Shown: piece after piece, positions 14,790-23,497 of the stretch
Layout: every line of letters starts with the position of its first letter
Position numbering within the stretch: position 1 is the stretch's first letter
Assembly (NCBI RefSeq): GCF_030403775.1
Contig: NZ_JAQMWQ010000031.1
Coordinates: forward strand, 1 to 64,000
DNA: 64,000 nucleotides
Source: Paenibacillus sp. BSR1-1
Lineage (GTDB): Bacteria; Bacillota; Bacilli; Bacillales; Cytobacillaceae
Direction of reading: 5' to 3'
The notes under the pieces: generated by a model
The model's input: the letters and a program-made list of their open reading frames with translations, nothing else
Told to the model about the DNA's origin: nothing
The model's database searches: none
Made by a program: the position numbers and the translations under genes

Positions 14790-16007
14790 TTAAAATACAT
14801 TAAACTTTCCTTTTTTCAGTACCAAACCTGCGCCGCCAATCATATATAGGGAGCGGTTATCGACTACCTTCTTCATGAAGGAAGCTTTTGCACCGGTGAT
14901 TTTCTTACCAAACACAACACCAATAGCATCATCTTCACCAAGTGAGCAAACTGTACCTTTATTATCAAATGTAAAGGTTTCAAGCTCTGTCTTGTTCCGG
15001 ACAAGTGCGGCCAAGTTGCGTGCCACAAGTTCACCCTGCTGCATTGCAATTTGGGCAGTCGGCGGATATGGGCGATTAATTTCTTCATTGATGACAAGAG
15101 AACTGTCGCCAATAATGAATACATCATCAAAACCAGGTACTCGTAATTCTGGAGTTACCTTTACACGGCCTCTCATAGCTTCAAAACCAGATTTCTCGAT
15201 GATAGAATTTCCTCGAACACCCGCTGCCCAAACAACAGTACCCGCTTTGATCTCACGAGGCTCTTCTTCACCTTTCGCTACGATAATACCGTCAGGAGTA
15301 GCTTCCTTAATAGCCGTTCCAATTAAAAACTCTACACCTTTCCGTTCTAATTGAGATACAGCATAATTAACTAATTCTGGATCAAATCCAGGTAATACAG
15401 TTGGAGCCGCTTCAACACAGATTATTTTTACTTTATTATAATCAACATCATATTCGTGGCATAATTCAGGAATTCGATTTGTTAATTCTCCCAAAAATTC
15501 AATTCCCGTAAAGCCTGCACCACCAACAACAATGGATAGGCGGTTATCATTTTTTTCTTCCTCCATATTGTAGGTAGCAAATTGATACTCGATATGCTCA
15601 CGAAGCTGGCGTGAAGAATTCACATTGGTAATCCCAAAAGCATACTCTTTTAATCCCTTAATCCCAAATGTCTCAGGTTCGCCGCCAAGAGAAATAACAA
15701 GATAGTCATACTGGACTTCGCCTTTTTCTAATACGACTTTCTTTTCATCTTTCTTAATTTCAACCACTGTATCCTGAATAAAGTCAACCTTGCTTCGGTC
15801 AATAACATCACGGATTTCATAACGTACTTTGTCATGATGAAGTGTGCCTGCAGACGCTTCATGAAGCCACGTTGTTTCATAATGGTAATCATTTTTATTT
15901 ACTAATACGATATCGGCTTCATTAATACCGACATGCTTTTGTAAACGAACAGTTGTCATCAGACCGCCGTATCCAGCACCGAGAATAACAATTTTAGGCT
16001 TTCTCAA
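14790..16007 (-). CDS. yumB: Type II NADH dehydrogenase-like flavoprotein (YumB)
   Basis: The 405-residue protein has two Rossmann nucleotide sites. The N-terminal FAD site is IVILGAGYGGLMTT, and the NAD site VVGGAGFTGIEFLGEL is near residue 160. The second FAD block (FIIGDSS) and the quinone-side AQIAMQQGE follow. There is no membrane segment, so binding would be peripheral. The family transfers electrons from NADH to quinone without proton pumping. TTG 16007 fits B. subtilis YumB (406 aa). AAGGTGG lies 11 bases upstream; a GTG at 16022 overlaps it. It diverges from yumC. Confidence 0.88.
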   Translation of the reverse strand: MRKPKIVILGAGYGGLMTTVRLQKHVGINEADIVLVNKNDYHYETTWLHEASAGTLHHDKVRYEIRDVIDRSKVDFIQDTVVEIKKDEKKVVLEKGEVQYDYLVISLGGEPETFGIKGLKEYAFGITNVNSSRQLREHIEYQFATYNMEEEKNDNRLSIVVGGAGFTGIEFLGELTNRIPELCHEYDVDYNKVKIICVEAAPTVLPGFDPELVNYAVSQLERKGVEFLIGTAIKEATPDGIIVAKGEEEPREIKAGTVVWAAGVRGNSIIEKSGFEAMRGRVKVTPELRVPGFDDVFIIGDSSLVINEEINRPYPPTAQIAMQQGELVARNLAALVRNKTELETFTFDNKGTVCSLGEDDAIGVVFGKKITGAKASFMKKVVDNRSLYMIGGAGLVLKKGKFNVF

Positions 16008-16458
16008 AGTGATCACTTCCACCTTTTAAGTTAATTTTTTGAATAAATTCGCTTATTCTTATCTTCCACTGCATTAGCTAATTTTATTTTTCTAAGCAGA
16101 AAAATGTATGTGATATACTTCACGAATGAGGATAAAGAAAAATAGCCAATTTTAAATACACCCGATTTCACCATTCAACGCAATCGGATTTTCAAACCGG
16201 TCATAAAATTGTACCTATTTTGACACAAATAATTAACAATATATCCACATTACATCTTATGCTACTTTCCTCGGATTTTCAAGCGATTTTTTAAATTTAT
16301 TTACCAAAAGCATATTAATAGTTTTACTTTTTTATAACCTAATTCAAGTTATTTAAATAGTGATTCCAGTTTGAATATTGCCACAAATAAGTGAGGATTT
16401 TATTAATTTATGATATTATAGGGAGTGGAGTTGTTACTACTAGTTAGGGGGATACGGC
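16008..16458. other. Long AT-rich divergent intergenic region
   Basis: This 451-base gap separates the divergent yumB and yumC starts. It is AT-rich, contains no supported reading frame and no strong hairpin. It should hold both promoters. A TATTAT -10-like hexamer sits at 16414-16419, about 40 bases before yumC, without a convincing -35. I see nothing that identifies a regulator. Confidence 0.5.
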
Positions 16459-17457
16459 GTGCAAGAAAATCAAAAAGTTTTTGACATTACTATTATCGGC
16501 GGAGGCCCTGTCGGTCTTTTTACAGCTTTCTACGGAGGAATGAGACAAGCTTCAGTAAAAATCATTGAAAGCTTACCTCAACTAGGCGGCCAATTATCAG
16601 CCCTTTATCCGGAAAAATATATTTATGATGTTGCTGGTTTTCCAAAGGTTCGTGCACAAGAATTAATTAATAACTTGAAGGAGCAAATGGCAAAATTCGA
16701 ACCTTCAGTTGCCCTTGAGCAATCAGTTGAAAAATTGGAAAAGCAAGAAGACGGAACTTTTAAATTAACCACTAATAAAGAGGTTCACTTTTCTAAAACC
16801 GTTATTATTACAGCTGGAAACGGAGCCTTCCAACCGCGCCGCTTAGAGCTTGAAAGTGCTATCCAGTATGAAAAGAAAAACCTCTATTACTTTATAGAGG
16901 ACTTAAACCAATTTGCCGGTCAAAAAGTAGTTGTATTTGGCGGCGGAGATTCAGCAGTGGACTGGGCTTTAATGTTGGAGCCAATTGCCGAGAAAGTAAC
17001 GATTGTTCACCGTCGTGATAAGTTCCGCGCACATGAGCATAGTGTGGAAAATTTATTTAATTCAAAAGTAGATGTAAAAACTCCGTATGTACCTGCAGAA
17101 CTAATTGGCGATGAAGACGGAATTAAACAAGTTGTTCTTAATGCTGCTAATGGCGAAGGAAAAGAAACGATTGATGTGGATGCTGTCATATGTAATTATG
17201 GATTTGTATCCTCACTTGGACCTATTAAAGAATGGGGCCTGGAAATTGTTAAAAACTCGATTGCCGTCAATTCCAAAATGGAAACAAATATACCAGGAAT
17301 TTATGCAGCCGGTGATATTTGCATCTATGATGGTAAAGTAAAGCTTATCGCTTGTGGTTTTGGTGAAGCGCCAACTGCCGTAAATAATGCGAAATCATTT
17401 ATCGATCCTAAAGCAAAAGTACAACCTCTTCATAGTTCTTCTATGTTTGATAAATAA
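16459..17457 (+). CDS. yumC: Ferredoxin/flavodoxin-NADP reductase, thioredoxin reductase-like (YumC)
   Basis: The 332-residue flavoenzyme has exactly the length of B. subtilis YumC. FAD site: ITIIGGGPVGLFTAFYGGMR. NADP site: VVVFGGGDSAVDWAL followed by VHRRDKFRAHE. The C-terminal FAD block is IYAAGDICIYDGK. No CxxC redox motif lies between the domains, which separates it from thioredoxin reductase and fits the homodimeric bacterial FNR class. It moves electrons between NADPH and ferredoxin or flavodoxin. The start is GTG, with AGGGGGA 6 bases before it. Confidence 0.93.
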   Translation: MQENQKVFDITIIGGGPVGLFTAFYGGMRQASVKIIESLPQLGGQLSALYPEKYIYDVAGFPKVRAQELINNLKEQMAKFEPSVALEQSVEKLEKQEDGTFKLTTNKEVHFSKTVIITAGNGAFQPRRLELESAIQYEKKNLYYFIEDLNQFAGQKVVVFGGGDSAVDWALMLEPIAEKVTIVHRRDKFRAHEHSVENLFNSKVDVKTPYVPAELIGDEDGIKQVVLNAANGEGKETIDVDAVICNYGFVSSLGPIKEWGLEIVKNSIAVNSKMETNIPGIYAAGDICIYDGKVKLIACGFGEAPTAVNNAKSFIDPKAKVQPLHSSSMFDK

Positions 17458-17459
17458 TA

Positions 17460-17618
17460 AGAAAAGCGGAAGCGCCCGTATAGCGGCGTATGGACTGGAG
17501 CACTTTGACTGAGATAAAGGAAACACGGAGAGTGAGAGCGATCCGATGTTGACTTATCGTAGGGAAAAGGGCGAAGTACACTAAGTGCTGGGCGCTGGAG
17601 CTGGACAATTCTCAAAGT
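17460..17618 (+). repeat. Dispersed repeat, family B, copy 2
   Basis: This 159-bp element is closely similar to 10963-11116 over its whole length, diverging mainly in the middle (TATGGACTGGAGCACTTTG) and before the right end. It begins 2 bases after the yumC stop codon and ends before the yutM terminator, between two converging genes. Confidence 0.88.
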
Positions 17619-17635
17619 TTAATTTAATTCTTAAT

Positions 17636-17668
17636 AAACAAAGGCGCCCAAATTGGGCGCCTTTGTTT
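17636..17668 (-). terminator. Terminator of yutM, usable from both sides
   Basis: AAACAAAGGCGCCCAA and TTGGGCGCCTTTGTTT form a 16-bp perfect stem, with a T-run on the plus strand as well. It lies between the converging yumC and yutM. Confidence 0.9.
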
Positions 17669-18034
17669 TTAACATTCTTCAGGTGTACCTGCTGCAGTCG
17701 CTGTTCGGAAAGAAGAACCGCATCCGCAGGAAGCAATAGCGTTCGGGTTATCGATCGTAAAGCCGCCGCCCATCATAGATTCTTTATAATCAATTTTCGT
17801 GCCCTTTAGAATTGGTTCACTTTCTTGATCAACGACTACTTTAATTCCATACTGTTCAAATTGCTTGTCAGCCGGATTTAGCTCGTGTTCGAAACCCATT
17901 CCATAAGATAAGCCGCTGCATCCTCCACCCTTTACACTTACTCGTAAGAAGGCTCCTTCTTCTTCATTGTGCTTCATCATTTCTTTAATGTGAAGAGCTG
18001 CCGCTTCCGTTAAAATTACAACATCATTGCTCAT
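17669..18034 (-). CDS. yutM: A-type iron-sulfur carrier protein (HesB/IscA family, YutM)
   Basis: The 121-residue protein carries the three conserved cysteines of A-type carriers: one in GGGCSGLSYGM and two in the C-terminal CGCGSSF. Family role: it accepts Fe-S clusters from the assembly scaffold and hands them to apoenzymes. It would act downstream of the Suf system encoded at 34-40 kb. GGAGGA lies just before the ATG. Length equals B. subtilis YutM (120 aa). Its place among yumC, yuzB and yutI fits an iron-sulfur housekeeping cluster. Confidence 0.92.
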   Translation of the reverse strand: MSNDVVILTEAAALHIKEMMKHNEEEGAFLRVSVKGGGCSGLSYGMGFEHELNPADKQFEQYGIKVVVDQESEPILKGTKIDYKESMMGGGFTIDNPNAIASCGCGSSFRTATAAGTPEEC

Positions 18035-18080
18035 AAATTCTCCTCCTTTTTTTAAGTTTTAGGCTCTGTTAAACTTGGTT

Positions 18081-18208
18081 GTTGATTTGCGCTCTAGGCG
18101 CTTCGCTTTCCGCGGGCGTGCCTGGGAGCCTCCTAGGCGCTTTCGCCTGCGGGGTCTCCCCTGCCCCGTACTCCCGCAGGAGTCTTCGCGCCTTCCGCTC
18201 CAATCAAC
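18081..18208 (-). repeat. Dispersed GC-rich repeat, family A, inverted full copy
   Basis: This 128-bp element matches 9134-9260 in reverse orientation, with the same GTTGATT/AATCAAC inverted ends. It retains the intact AAGCGAAGCGCC block. It lies between the yutM start and the yuzB stop, so it may sit within a transcript or between two units. Confidence 0.9.
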
Positions 18209-18263
18209 ATTGAAAAATATAAACAATGGCATTTAACACAGCCAAGTTTTAATATAGTATATT

Positions 18264-18503
18264 TTAAAACATCGGATTTTCCTCTAAATATTGGTAGATA
18301 TTGTCCACAAGTTCATCAGGTGTTTTTCCTGTCACTACTTCTCCGTTAACTAGAGCATATAATGTGGAGGCACATTTACCACAATATCCAAGACATCCAT
18401 ATTCAATAATATCCAAATTTGGATCTTTTTCTAATTTTTCAAGTGCTTTCTGCGCACCATTTGCCAGATTGCTGATACAAAATTCTATGATCGGTTGAAT
18501 CAT
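18264..18503 (-). CDS. yuzB: YuzB family (UPF0349) protein
   Basis: The 79-residue protein has a thioredoxin-like look. The N-terminal IIEFCISNLANGAQ and the central IEYGCLGYCGKCASTLYALV give four cysteines in a [2Fe-2S] ferredoxin-like spacing (C...CxxxCxxC). It ends NIYQYLEENPMF. Length and motifs fit B. subtilis YuzB. Metal or cluster binding is inference. ATG 18503 is chosen because GAGAGGTG lies 6 bases before it; the in-frame GTG at 18512 is part of that site. Confidence 0.87.
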   Translation of the reverse strand: MIQPIIEFCISNLANGAQKALEKLEKDPNLDIIEYGCLGYCGKCASTLYALVNGEVVTGKTPDELVDNIYQYLEENPMF

Positions 18504-18762
18504 TCTTTTCACCTCTCCATTACGTACCTATCCTACTATTTTTAGCATGTTCCGTCAATTATCACGACTGTAGCTTTAGTGTCAAGAAAAGTGGGATAAG
18601 AGTTGTTATTTCGACACATTTTAGATATACTCATATGTGGTAAAAGAACAGAAATTATTCTAGAATATATCAATTAATTCCCATTTGTTTTTAATTCTGA
18701 AATGGGTCCCATCTGAGCAAAATAAAGACATTAGATATTGGTTTAAAAAGGGGAAATACAAA

Positions 18763-19830
18763 ATGAAAAACCTTGTTATACTTGGCGGCGGATACGGCGG
18801 CATGAAAGTTTTAAACGAATTGCTTCCAAATCATCTGCCAGAAGACGTTACGATTACGCTTATTGACCGCGTACCGTATCATTGTTTAAAAACAGAATAC
18901 TATGCTCTTGCTGCAGGAACGATTTCGGATAAAGAAATCCGGGTCGCCTTTCCAGAGCATTCACAACTCAACATCAAATATGGGGATGTCATCGGCATTG
19001 ACCAAAAAGATAAAAAGGTCTTATTAAATGGTGATGATCCTATTGATTATGATGACTTAATCATCGGCCTTGGCTGTGAAGACAAATATCATGGGGTTCC
19101 GGGTGCTGAGGAATTTACTTACAGCATTCAAAGCATTGAAAAATCCCGCCGCACATATTCTGCATTAAACAATTTAGCTCCCGGATCTGTTGTTGGGATT
19201 GTTGGTGCAGGTCTTAGTGGAGTAGAACTGGCAAGCGAATTAAGCGAAAGCCGTGAAGATATACAGATTAAATTATTTGATCGCGGAAAGTATATTCTTT
19301 CTTCTTTCCCAGAGCGATTAAGCAAATATGTTGAAAACTGGTTTGTGAAGCATAATGTCGAAATTATTAACAACTCAAATATAACAAAAGTGGAAGAAAA
19401 TACATTGTTCAATCATGATCAGGCAATCAAATGTGACGTGATTGTTTGGACTGCAGGGATCCAAGCAAATAAAATCGTCCGGGAGATGGAAGGGGAAAAG
19501 GACAGATTAGGAAGGCTGGAAGTAACCCCTCATCATCATCTTCCTAATGATGAACATATTTTCATTGTTGGTGACTGTGCTAGTTCCCCGCATGCTCCAA
19601 GCGCCCAATTAGCTGAGGGTCAGGCTGAACAAATTGTCGAAGTACTTAAGAAGCGCTGGAGCGGCGAACCATTGCCTGAAACGATGCCAGTTATTAAATT
19701 AAAGGGTGTCCTAGGTTCTCTTGGTAAGAAACAAGGGTTTGGAATGATGGCTGAGCGTGCCATTACGGGACGTGTGGCCCGCCTGTTGAAATCGGGCCTT
19801 CTGTGGATGTATAAATGGCATAACGGCTGA
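18763..19830 (+). CDS. yutJ: Type II NADH dehydrogenase-like flavoprotein (YutJ)
   Basis: This 355-residue protein has the same length as B. subtilis YutJ. The FAD site is LVILGGGYGGMKVLNELL, the NAD site VVGIVGAGLSGVELASEL, and the later FAD block HIFIVGDCASSP. The final HxxxxAQLAEGQAEQ helix matches the NDH-2 family. It is shorter than yumB (405 aa) and lacks an obvious membrane anchor. Substrate and acceptor are not established. ATG 18763 is chosen because AAAAGGGG lies just upstream. The preceding 78 bases of open frame lack a ribosome site. Confidence 0.9.
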   Translation: MKNLVILGGGYGGMKVLNELLPNHLPEDVTITLIDRVPYHCLKTEYYALAAGTISDKEIRVAFPEHSQLNIKYGDVIGIDQKDKKVLLNGDDPIDYDDLIIGLGCEDKYHGVPGAEEFTYSIQSIEKSRRTYSALNNLAPGSVVGIVGAGLSGVELASELSESREDIQIKLFDRGKYILSSFPERLSKYVENWFVKHNVEIINNSNITKVEENTLFNHDQAIKCDVIVWTAGIQANKIVREMEGEKDRLGRLEVTPHHHLPNDEHIFIVGDCASSPHAPSAQLAEGQAEQIVEVLKKRWSGEPLPETMPVIKLKGVLGSLGKKQGFGMMAERAITGRVARLLKSGLLWMYKWHNG

Positions 19831-19831
19831 T

Positions 19832-19875
19832 AAAAAAGAAGCATTCCGTTTTGATAATTGGAATGCTTCTTTTTT
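19832..19875. terminator. Bidirectional terminator of yutJ and yuzD
   Basis: AAAAAAGAAGCATTCC and GGAATGCTTCTTTTTT form a 16-bp perfect stem with T-runs on both strands, between two converging genes. Confidence 0.9.
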
Positions 19876-20203
19876 ATATTGCTTTATATCCATACTTTTC
19901 AAGCTCTGAAAAAATGGTCTTGAGGCGTGGATTGCCTTCGCCAACTACTTTTTCTTTTATCACCACTACTGGATAAAACATATCTTCATCAATAACCCGT
20001 TTCGCAAATTGATATTTTTCACGGTCTCCTTCTGGAGGCAGCAGGATATCCACATATGTCATTTTAAAGGGCTGCTCCGGGAACTTTCTTGTAATGGCCG
20101 CTTCCAGCCATTCAAATGTTTCTTTTGACGACGGCAGGTTGACACAGCTTGGGCATAATTGTTCAGCACCATATAGAACAATTTCTACTTCTGTAAATTC
20201 CAT
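19874..20203 (-). CDS. yuzD: DUF1462 family, thioredoxin-like protein (YuzD)
   Basis: The 109-residue protein starts VEIVLYGAEQLCPSCVNLPS, placing a CxxC (CPSC) at the end of the first strand as in thioredoxin folds. VDILLPPEGD and DEDMFYPVVVI then follow before the C-terminal helix. It matches B. subtilis YuzD in length and context. A thiol-redox or metal-handling role is inference. The ribosome site is weak (GATGGGAATGG). It diverges from yutI across 150 bases. Confidence 0.87.
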   Translation of the reverse strand: MEFTEVEIVLYGAEQLCPSCVNLPSSKETFEWLEAAITRKFPEQPFKMTYVDILLPPEGDREKYQFAKRVIDEDMFYPVVVIKEKVVGEGNPRLKTIFSELEKYGYKAI

Positions 20204-20299
20204 AAAACCATTCCCATCTTTTTTCTTTTATTTTACAATAATTAAATGATAAAAACGAAGAAAATGTCTGTAAATGTGTGTTATCCTATTTTCTGAGAA

Positions 20300-20328
20300 T
20301 GGATTTTTATGGCCAATCACATTATAAT
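20300..20328 (+). promoter_or_regulatory. Probable promoter of yutI
   Basis: A consensus TATAAT at 20323-20328 lies 26 bases before the yutI ATG. At a 17-base distance the -35 reads TGGATT, a poor match. Confidence 0.45.
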
Positions 20329-20353
20329 ATAGATAGGAAAGGAGACGATTACT

Positions 20354-20590
20354 ATGGCAGAACAAGAAATGTTTGAACAAGTTCAGGAAGTATTAGATAA
20401 ATTACGCCCATTTCTTCTTCGCGATGGCGGGGATTGTGAATTAGTTGATGTAGAGGATGGTATTGTTAAGCTTCGCTTGCTTGGAGCTTGCGGATCTTGC
20501 CCAAGCTCAACCATCACATTAAAAGCCGGCATTGAAAGAGCTCTTTTAGAAGAAGTGCCAGGCGTTGTCGAAGTAGAGCAAGTATTTTAA
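20354..20590 (+). CDS. yutI: NifU C-terminal-type iron-sulfur scaffold/carrier (YutI)
   Basis: The 78-residue protein is a lone NifU C-terminal (Nfu) domain. It begins with LDKLRPFLLRDGGDCELVDV and carries the cluster-binding CxxC in LLGACGSCPSSTITLKAGIE. It ends in GVVEVEQVF. Two monomers bridge a [4Fe-4S] cluster in the family, for delivery to targets. It would work with Suf and YutM. AAAGGAGA lies 8 bases before the ATG. It is monocistronic with a strong terminator. Confidence 0.92.
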   Translation: MAEQEMFEQVQEVLDKLRPFLLRDGGDCELVDVEDGIVKLRLLGACGSCPSSTITLKAGIERALLEEVPGVVEVEQVF

Positions 20591-20601
20591 TTTAAAACGT
20601 C

Positions 20602-20633
20602 AAAAGCGATTGCCATTATCAGCAATCGCTTTT
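20602..20633. terminator. Terminator between yutI and the hydroxyacid dehydrogenase gene
   Basis: AAAAGCGATTGC and GCAATCGCTTTT form a 12-bp perfect stem, with a T-run on the plus side, between converging genes. Confidence 0.88.
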
Positions 20634-20638
20634 TTATT

Positions 20639-21628
20639 TTATGCTTCTACAAAGGGTTTCCAGTCTTTGTTCACAAGTGTTTTTGGCACGGTTCCTTCTA
20701 AAACTTCCATGATATTTTCTACACAACGCTTCATCATGGCGGTTCGGGTTTCAACACTTGAACTGCCTATATGCGGAAGTGCAACTACATTTGGAAGGGA
20801 TAGTAATGGATGGTCCCGATCGATTGGTTCTCTTTCAAAAACATCTAATCCAGCACCGGCAATTTCCCCTGCTGTTAAGGCGTCATATAAGGCCTGTTCG
20901 TCGATTACAGGGCCTCTTGAAGCATTGATAAAAATAGCCGATTGTTTCATTCCTCTAAATACTTCACGCGTGAACAAGTTTCTGGTTTCTTGTGTTAGCG
21001 GTGTTAGACAGACGATGAAGTCGGATTTTTCAACAATCTCTTCAAAAGATACATACATGGCACCTATCAGCTGTTCCATCTCAGGCTTTCTGGTCCGGTT
21101 ATGATAAAGGATGTTCATATCAAAGCCTGTTGCCCTTTTGGCAACTGTTTCACCAATTTTCCCCATTCCAACAATACCAATTGTTTTATGATGAATATCT
21201 TGGCCAGCCAGAAGCAGCGGGCTCCAGCTTTTCCATTTTCCTTCCTTGACATATTCGGCTGCCTCGACTATCCGCCGGGCGGCCGCCATCAGCAAACCAA
21301 AAGTTAAATCAGCCGTAGTGTCATTTAAAACATCAGGAGTATTGCAAATTGCAACTCCTTTAAGGCTTGCTTTTTTGACATCAATATTGTCATACCCTAC
21401 AGCCAAATTAGCGACAACCTTTAACCGATTCCCGGCGGTTAAAATTTGTTCATCGATTTGGTCAGATACCATCGTCAAGAGAGCATCCGCTTTCTTAGCT
21501 TCTGCGTGAAGAACTTCTTTTGGAACCGGAATATCCTCATGTTCCCACATTTTTACTTCATATTTTTGTTTCATGACTTCAATAACTGCCTCTGGCAGCT
21601 TTCTAGTAATGTAAATATAAGGCTTCAT
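20639..21628 (-). CDS. D-2-hydroxyacid dehydrogenase (glyoxylate/hydroxypyruvate reductase type)
   Basis: The 329-residue enzyme has the NAD(P) site GIVGMGKIGETVAKRA and the substrate-binding FINASRGPVIDEQAL with its arginine. The catalytic glutamate is in DVFEREPI and the histidine in VALPHIGSSS. The family reduces glyoxylate, hydroxypyruvate or 2-ketogluconate to D-hydroxyacids. The residues after the Rossmann turn do not settle NADH versus NADPH. It lies where B. subtilis has the hom-thrC-thrB operon. GAGGTAGGG lies 7 bases before the ATG. Confidence 0.88.
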   Translation of the reverse strand: MKPYIYITRKLPEAVIEVMKQKYEVKMWEHEDIPVPKEVLHAEAKKADALLTMVSDQIDEQILTAGNRLKVVANLAVGYDNIDVKKASLKGVAICNTPDVLNDTTADLTFGLLMAAARRIVEAAEYVKEGKWKSWSPLLLAGQDIHHKTIGIVGMGKIGETVAKRATGFDMNILYHNRTRKPEMEQLIGAMYVSFEEIVEKSDFIVCLTPLTQETRNLFTREVFRGMKQSAIFINASRGPVIDEQALYDALTAGEIAGAGLDVFEREPIDRDHPLLSLPNVVALPHIGSSSVETRTAMMKRCVENIMEVLEGTVPKTLVNKDWKPFVEA

Positions 21629-21723
21629 GCTGCGTCCCTACCTCATTCCTAATTTTAGAACTCCTTGTTATTTTACCATATTATTCTGATTGAAATTTTT
21701 CAAAAGTGTGTCAATTTATGTGT

Positions 21724-22737
21724 TTACACTTTATATAACCATTCCAACTGGGGGAGATTTAGCCTTTTGATTGGCGCTCCCGAAATTTGAAAAAAACCAG
21801 CCAAAAATCGCTCATATTCGCCCGATTGTCTTAAAATTTTACTTAGCTGATCTTCTAATACCTTTTTATCCTGCTCGGACCGAGTTATATAATAATTTTC
21901 GATAGATTCAAAATAGTGGAGTGGGAATATTAGACGCGAATATAATAGTCGCCACGAAAATGATGATAATGGAGCAACACTTTGATATTCTTCAAAAAAT
22001 TGTTTTAAATCGACATCGTATGTTTGAAAATTTCGGAAATATCTCTCTCTTGTCCACTCGGCTAAATCACGGCTGCGATGATCAAAGACCCAATCAAAGG
22101 GATTTTTAATAACATAATTGCCGCCCCACGTTTTTTTACAAAAACGTTCATGACAGACTGTGCCGCTGTCCGTTTCAGCTGGCTCATCATCTATTTCTGT
22201 ATCGACTAGGTATTGAATCGCATTTTCAGTTAAGCCCATATAATAGGGAAATGATTCGATAAACATCCGTTCAAATTCATCTTCTGGCGTTTGAAAGAGA
22301 AGGCCATTCCAAACCTTTTCCATTTGTTCAAGCCGCTTTTCCCATAATTCCTTCCACTTTCCAATCCGGCTGGACCGCTCGATTTGAAAGGGAACCCTTC
22401 TCCCACGTTCATGAAATTTAGCGAGCTTACGCCCTAATTTGATTTTCCGCTGTTTTTCATCTGCTTGCCGATTGGCTAATACGCAATATTTATTTTGTTC
22501 CCATGTAGTAATTAAATTCCCTTCCTTTGACTGCAAAAATATAGGCACATTATGGTCGCCATAATTTCGCAGATGCTCGGCAATCTTCCCAAGTTCAGAA
22601 ATATCCTCTTCTTCCTTTCCAGCAGGATTAGAGATTACATACAGCCAGCCATTGCCTCTTAAGGCGTCATACGTATCTAATTTAATATATTCTTGTGTTG
22701 TGATCCCATATTGATTTTCAAGCATTTTCTGAAGCAT
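21724..22737 (-). CDS. yutH: Spore coat-associated kinase-like protein YutH
   Basis: The 337-residue protein follows B. subtilis YutH (about 338 aa) in length and neighbourhood (yutG, yutF). It belongs to the CotS-like aminoglycoside-kinase fold. The catalytic loop region CHERFCKKTWGG is followed by KNPFDWVFDHRSRDLAEWTR. A canonical HxDxxxxN loop is not obvious, so activity is doubtful. GAGGGTGG lies 6 bases before the ATG. In B. subtilis it is a coat protein made in the mother cell. It diverges from yutG. Confidence 0.87.
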   Translation of the reverse strand: MLQKMLENQYGITTQEYIKLDTYDALRGNGWLYVISNPAGKEEEDISELGKIAEHLRNYGDHNVPIFLQSKEGNLITTWEQNKYCVLANRQADEKQRKIKLGRKLAKFHERGRRVPFQIERSSRIGKWKELWEKRLEQMEKVWNGLLFQTPEDEFERMFIESFPYYMGLTENAIQYLVDTEIDDEPAETDSGTVCHERFCKKTWGGNYVIKNPFDWVFDHRSRDLAEWTRERYFRNFQTYDVDLKQFFEEYQSVAPLSSFSWRLLYSRLIFPLHYFESIENYYITRSEQDKKVLEDQLSKILRQSGEYERFLAGFFQISGAPIKRLNLPQLEWLYKV

Positions 22738-22952
22738 ACGAGTCCCACCCTCTTCTTCATACCCTTATAAAGTCATATATATGAAGGAGCATTAAAAAAC
22801 TTGTTGTCTTCCTGTTTTTTTTCAAAAATGAATAGGAAATATCGTCGATTGGAAAGATAAAATTTTGTCTAGTTCTTTTATGTTAAAATTGCATATCTTA
22901 TGAAAAAAGAGTATATATATAGTGAAAATCCAAAGAAAAGGTGATAAAAGGG

Positions 22953-23465
22953 ATGGCAGACGACAAAAAAGTAGATATGACCGAAGAAACTGCACGCAGA
23001 TGGCTAACAGAAAGAGGCGTCCAAATTCAAGATATTGCTGATTTAGTTTTTTATTTACAAGAAAAATATCATGAAAATTTACAAATGGCAGACTGTATTG
23101 CTAATGTGGAACGCGTCCTCTCCAAACGTGAAGTGCAAAATGCCATTATTACCGGAATCCAGCTCGACATGCTTGCTGAAAAAGGAATGCTTGAGGAGCC
23201 CCTTCAATCGATAATTGGGACAGATGAGAGTCTTTATGGAGTAGATGAAATACTTGCCTTTTCGATTGTGAATGTGTATGGATCAATCGGATTTACCAAT
23301 TATGGTTATATTGATAAACAAAAACCTGGCATTTTAGCCCATCTAAATGATAAATCTACCGGTGAGTGCCATACCTTTTTAGATGATATTGTCGGTGCGA
23401 TTGCCGCAGCTGCCTCCAGCAGGCTGGCTCACCGGGCAGCAAGAATGGAAAAAGAAAAAAAATAG
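22953..23465 (+). CDS. yutG: Phosphatidylglycerophosphatase A family protein (YutG)
   Basis: The 170-residue protein is a PgpA-family member. It has RRWLTERGVQIQDIADLVFY at the start, GTDESLYGVDEILAFSIVNV in the middle, and a C-terminal acidic DDIVGAIAAAA. Family knowledge suggests dephosphorylation of phosphatidylglycerophosphate. The protein lacks the long membrane segments of E. coli PgpA, so the true substrate is open. ATG 22953 is chosen because AAAAGGTG lies 9 bases before it. It converges on yutF with a shared terminator. Confidence 0.87.
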   Translation: MADDKKVDMTEETARRWLTERGVQIQDIADLVFYLQEKYHENLQMADCIANVERVLSKREVQNAIITGIQLDMLAEKGMLEEPLQSIIGTDESLYGVDEILAFSIVNVYGSIGFTNYGYIDKQKPGILAHLNDKSTGECHTFLDDIVGAIAAAASSRLAHRAARMEKEKK

Positions 23466-23468
23466 TGT

Positions 23469-23497
23469 AAAAGGATGGGTGTATATCCCATCCTTTT
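23469..23497. terminator. Bidirectional terminator of yutG and yutF
   Basis: AAAAGGATGGG and CCCATCCTTTT form an 11-bp perfect stem just past the yutG stop; it abuts the yutF stop. Confidence 0.88.

Noticed and set aside
18543..18762. Possible leader or attenuator upstream of yutJ
   Set aside because: The gap has no clear hairpin or T-run; the GGGTCCCATCTGAGC stretch does not fit a T-box or riboswitch I know.
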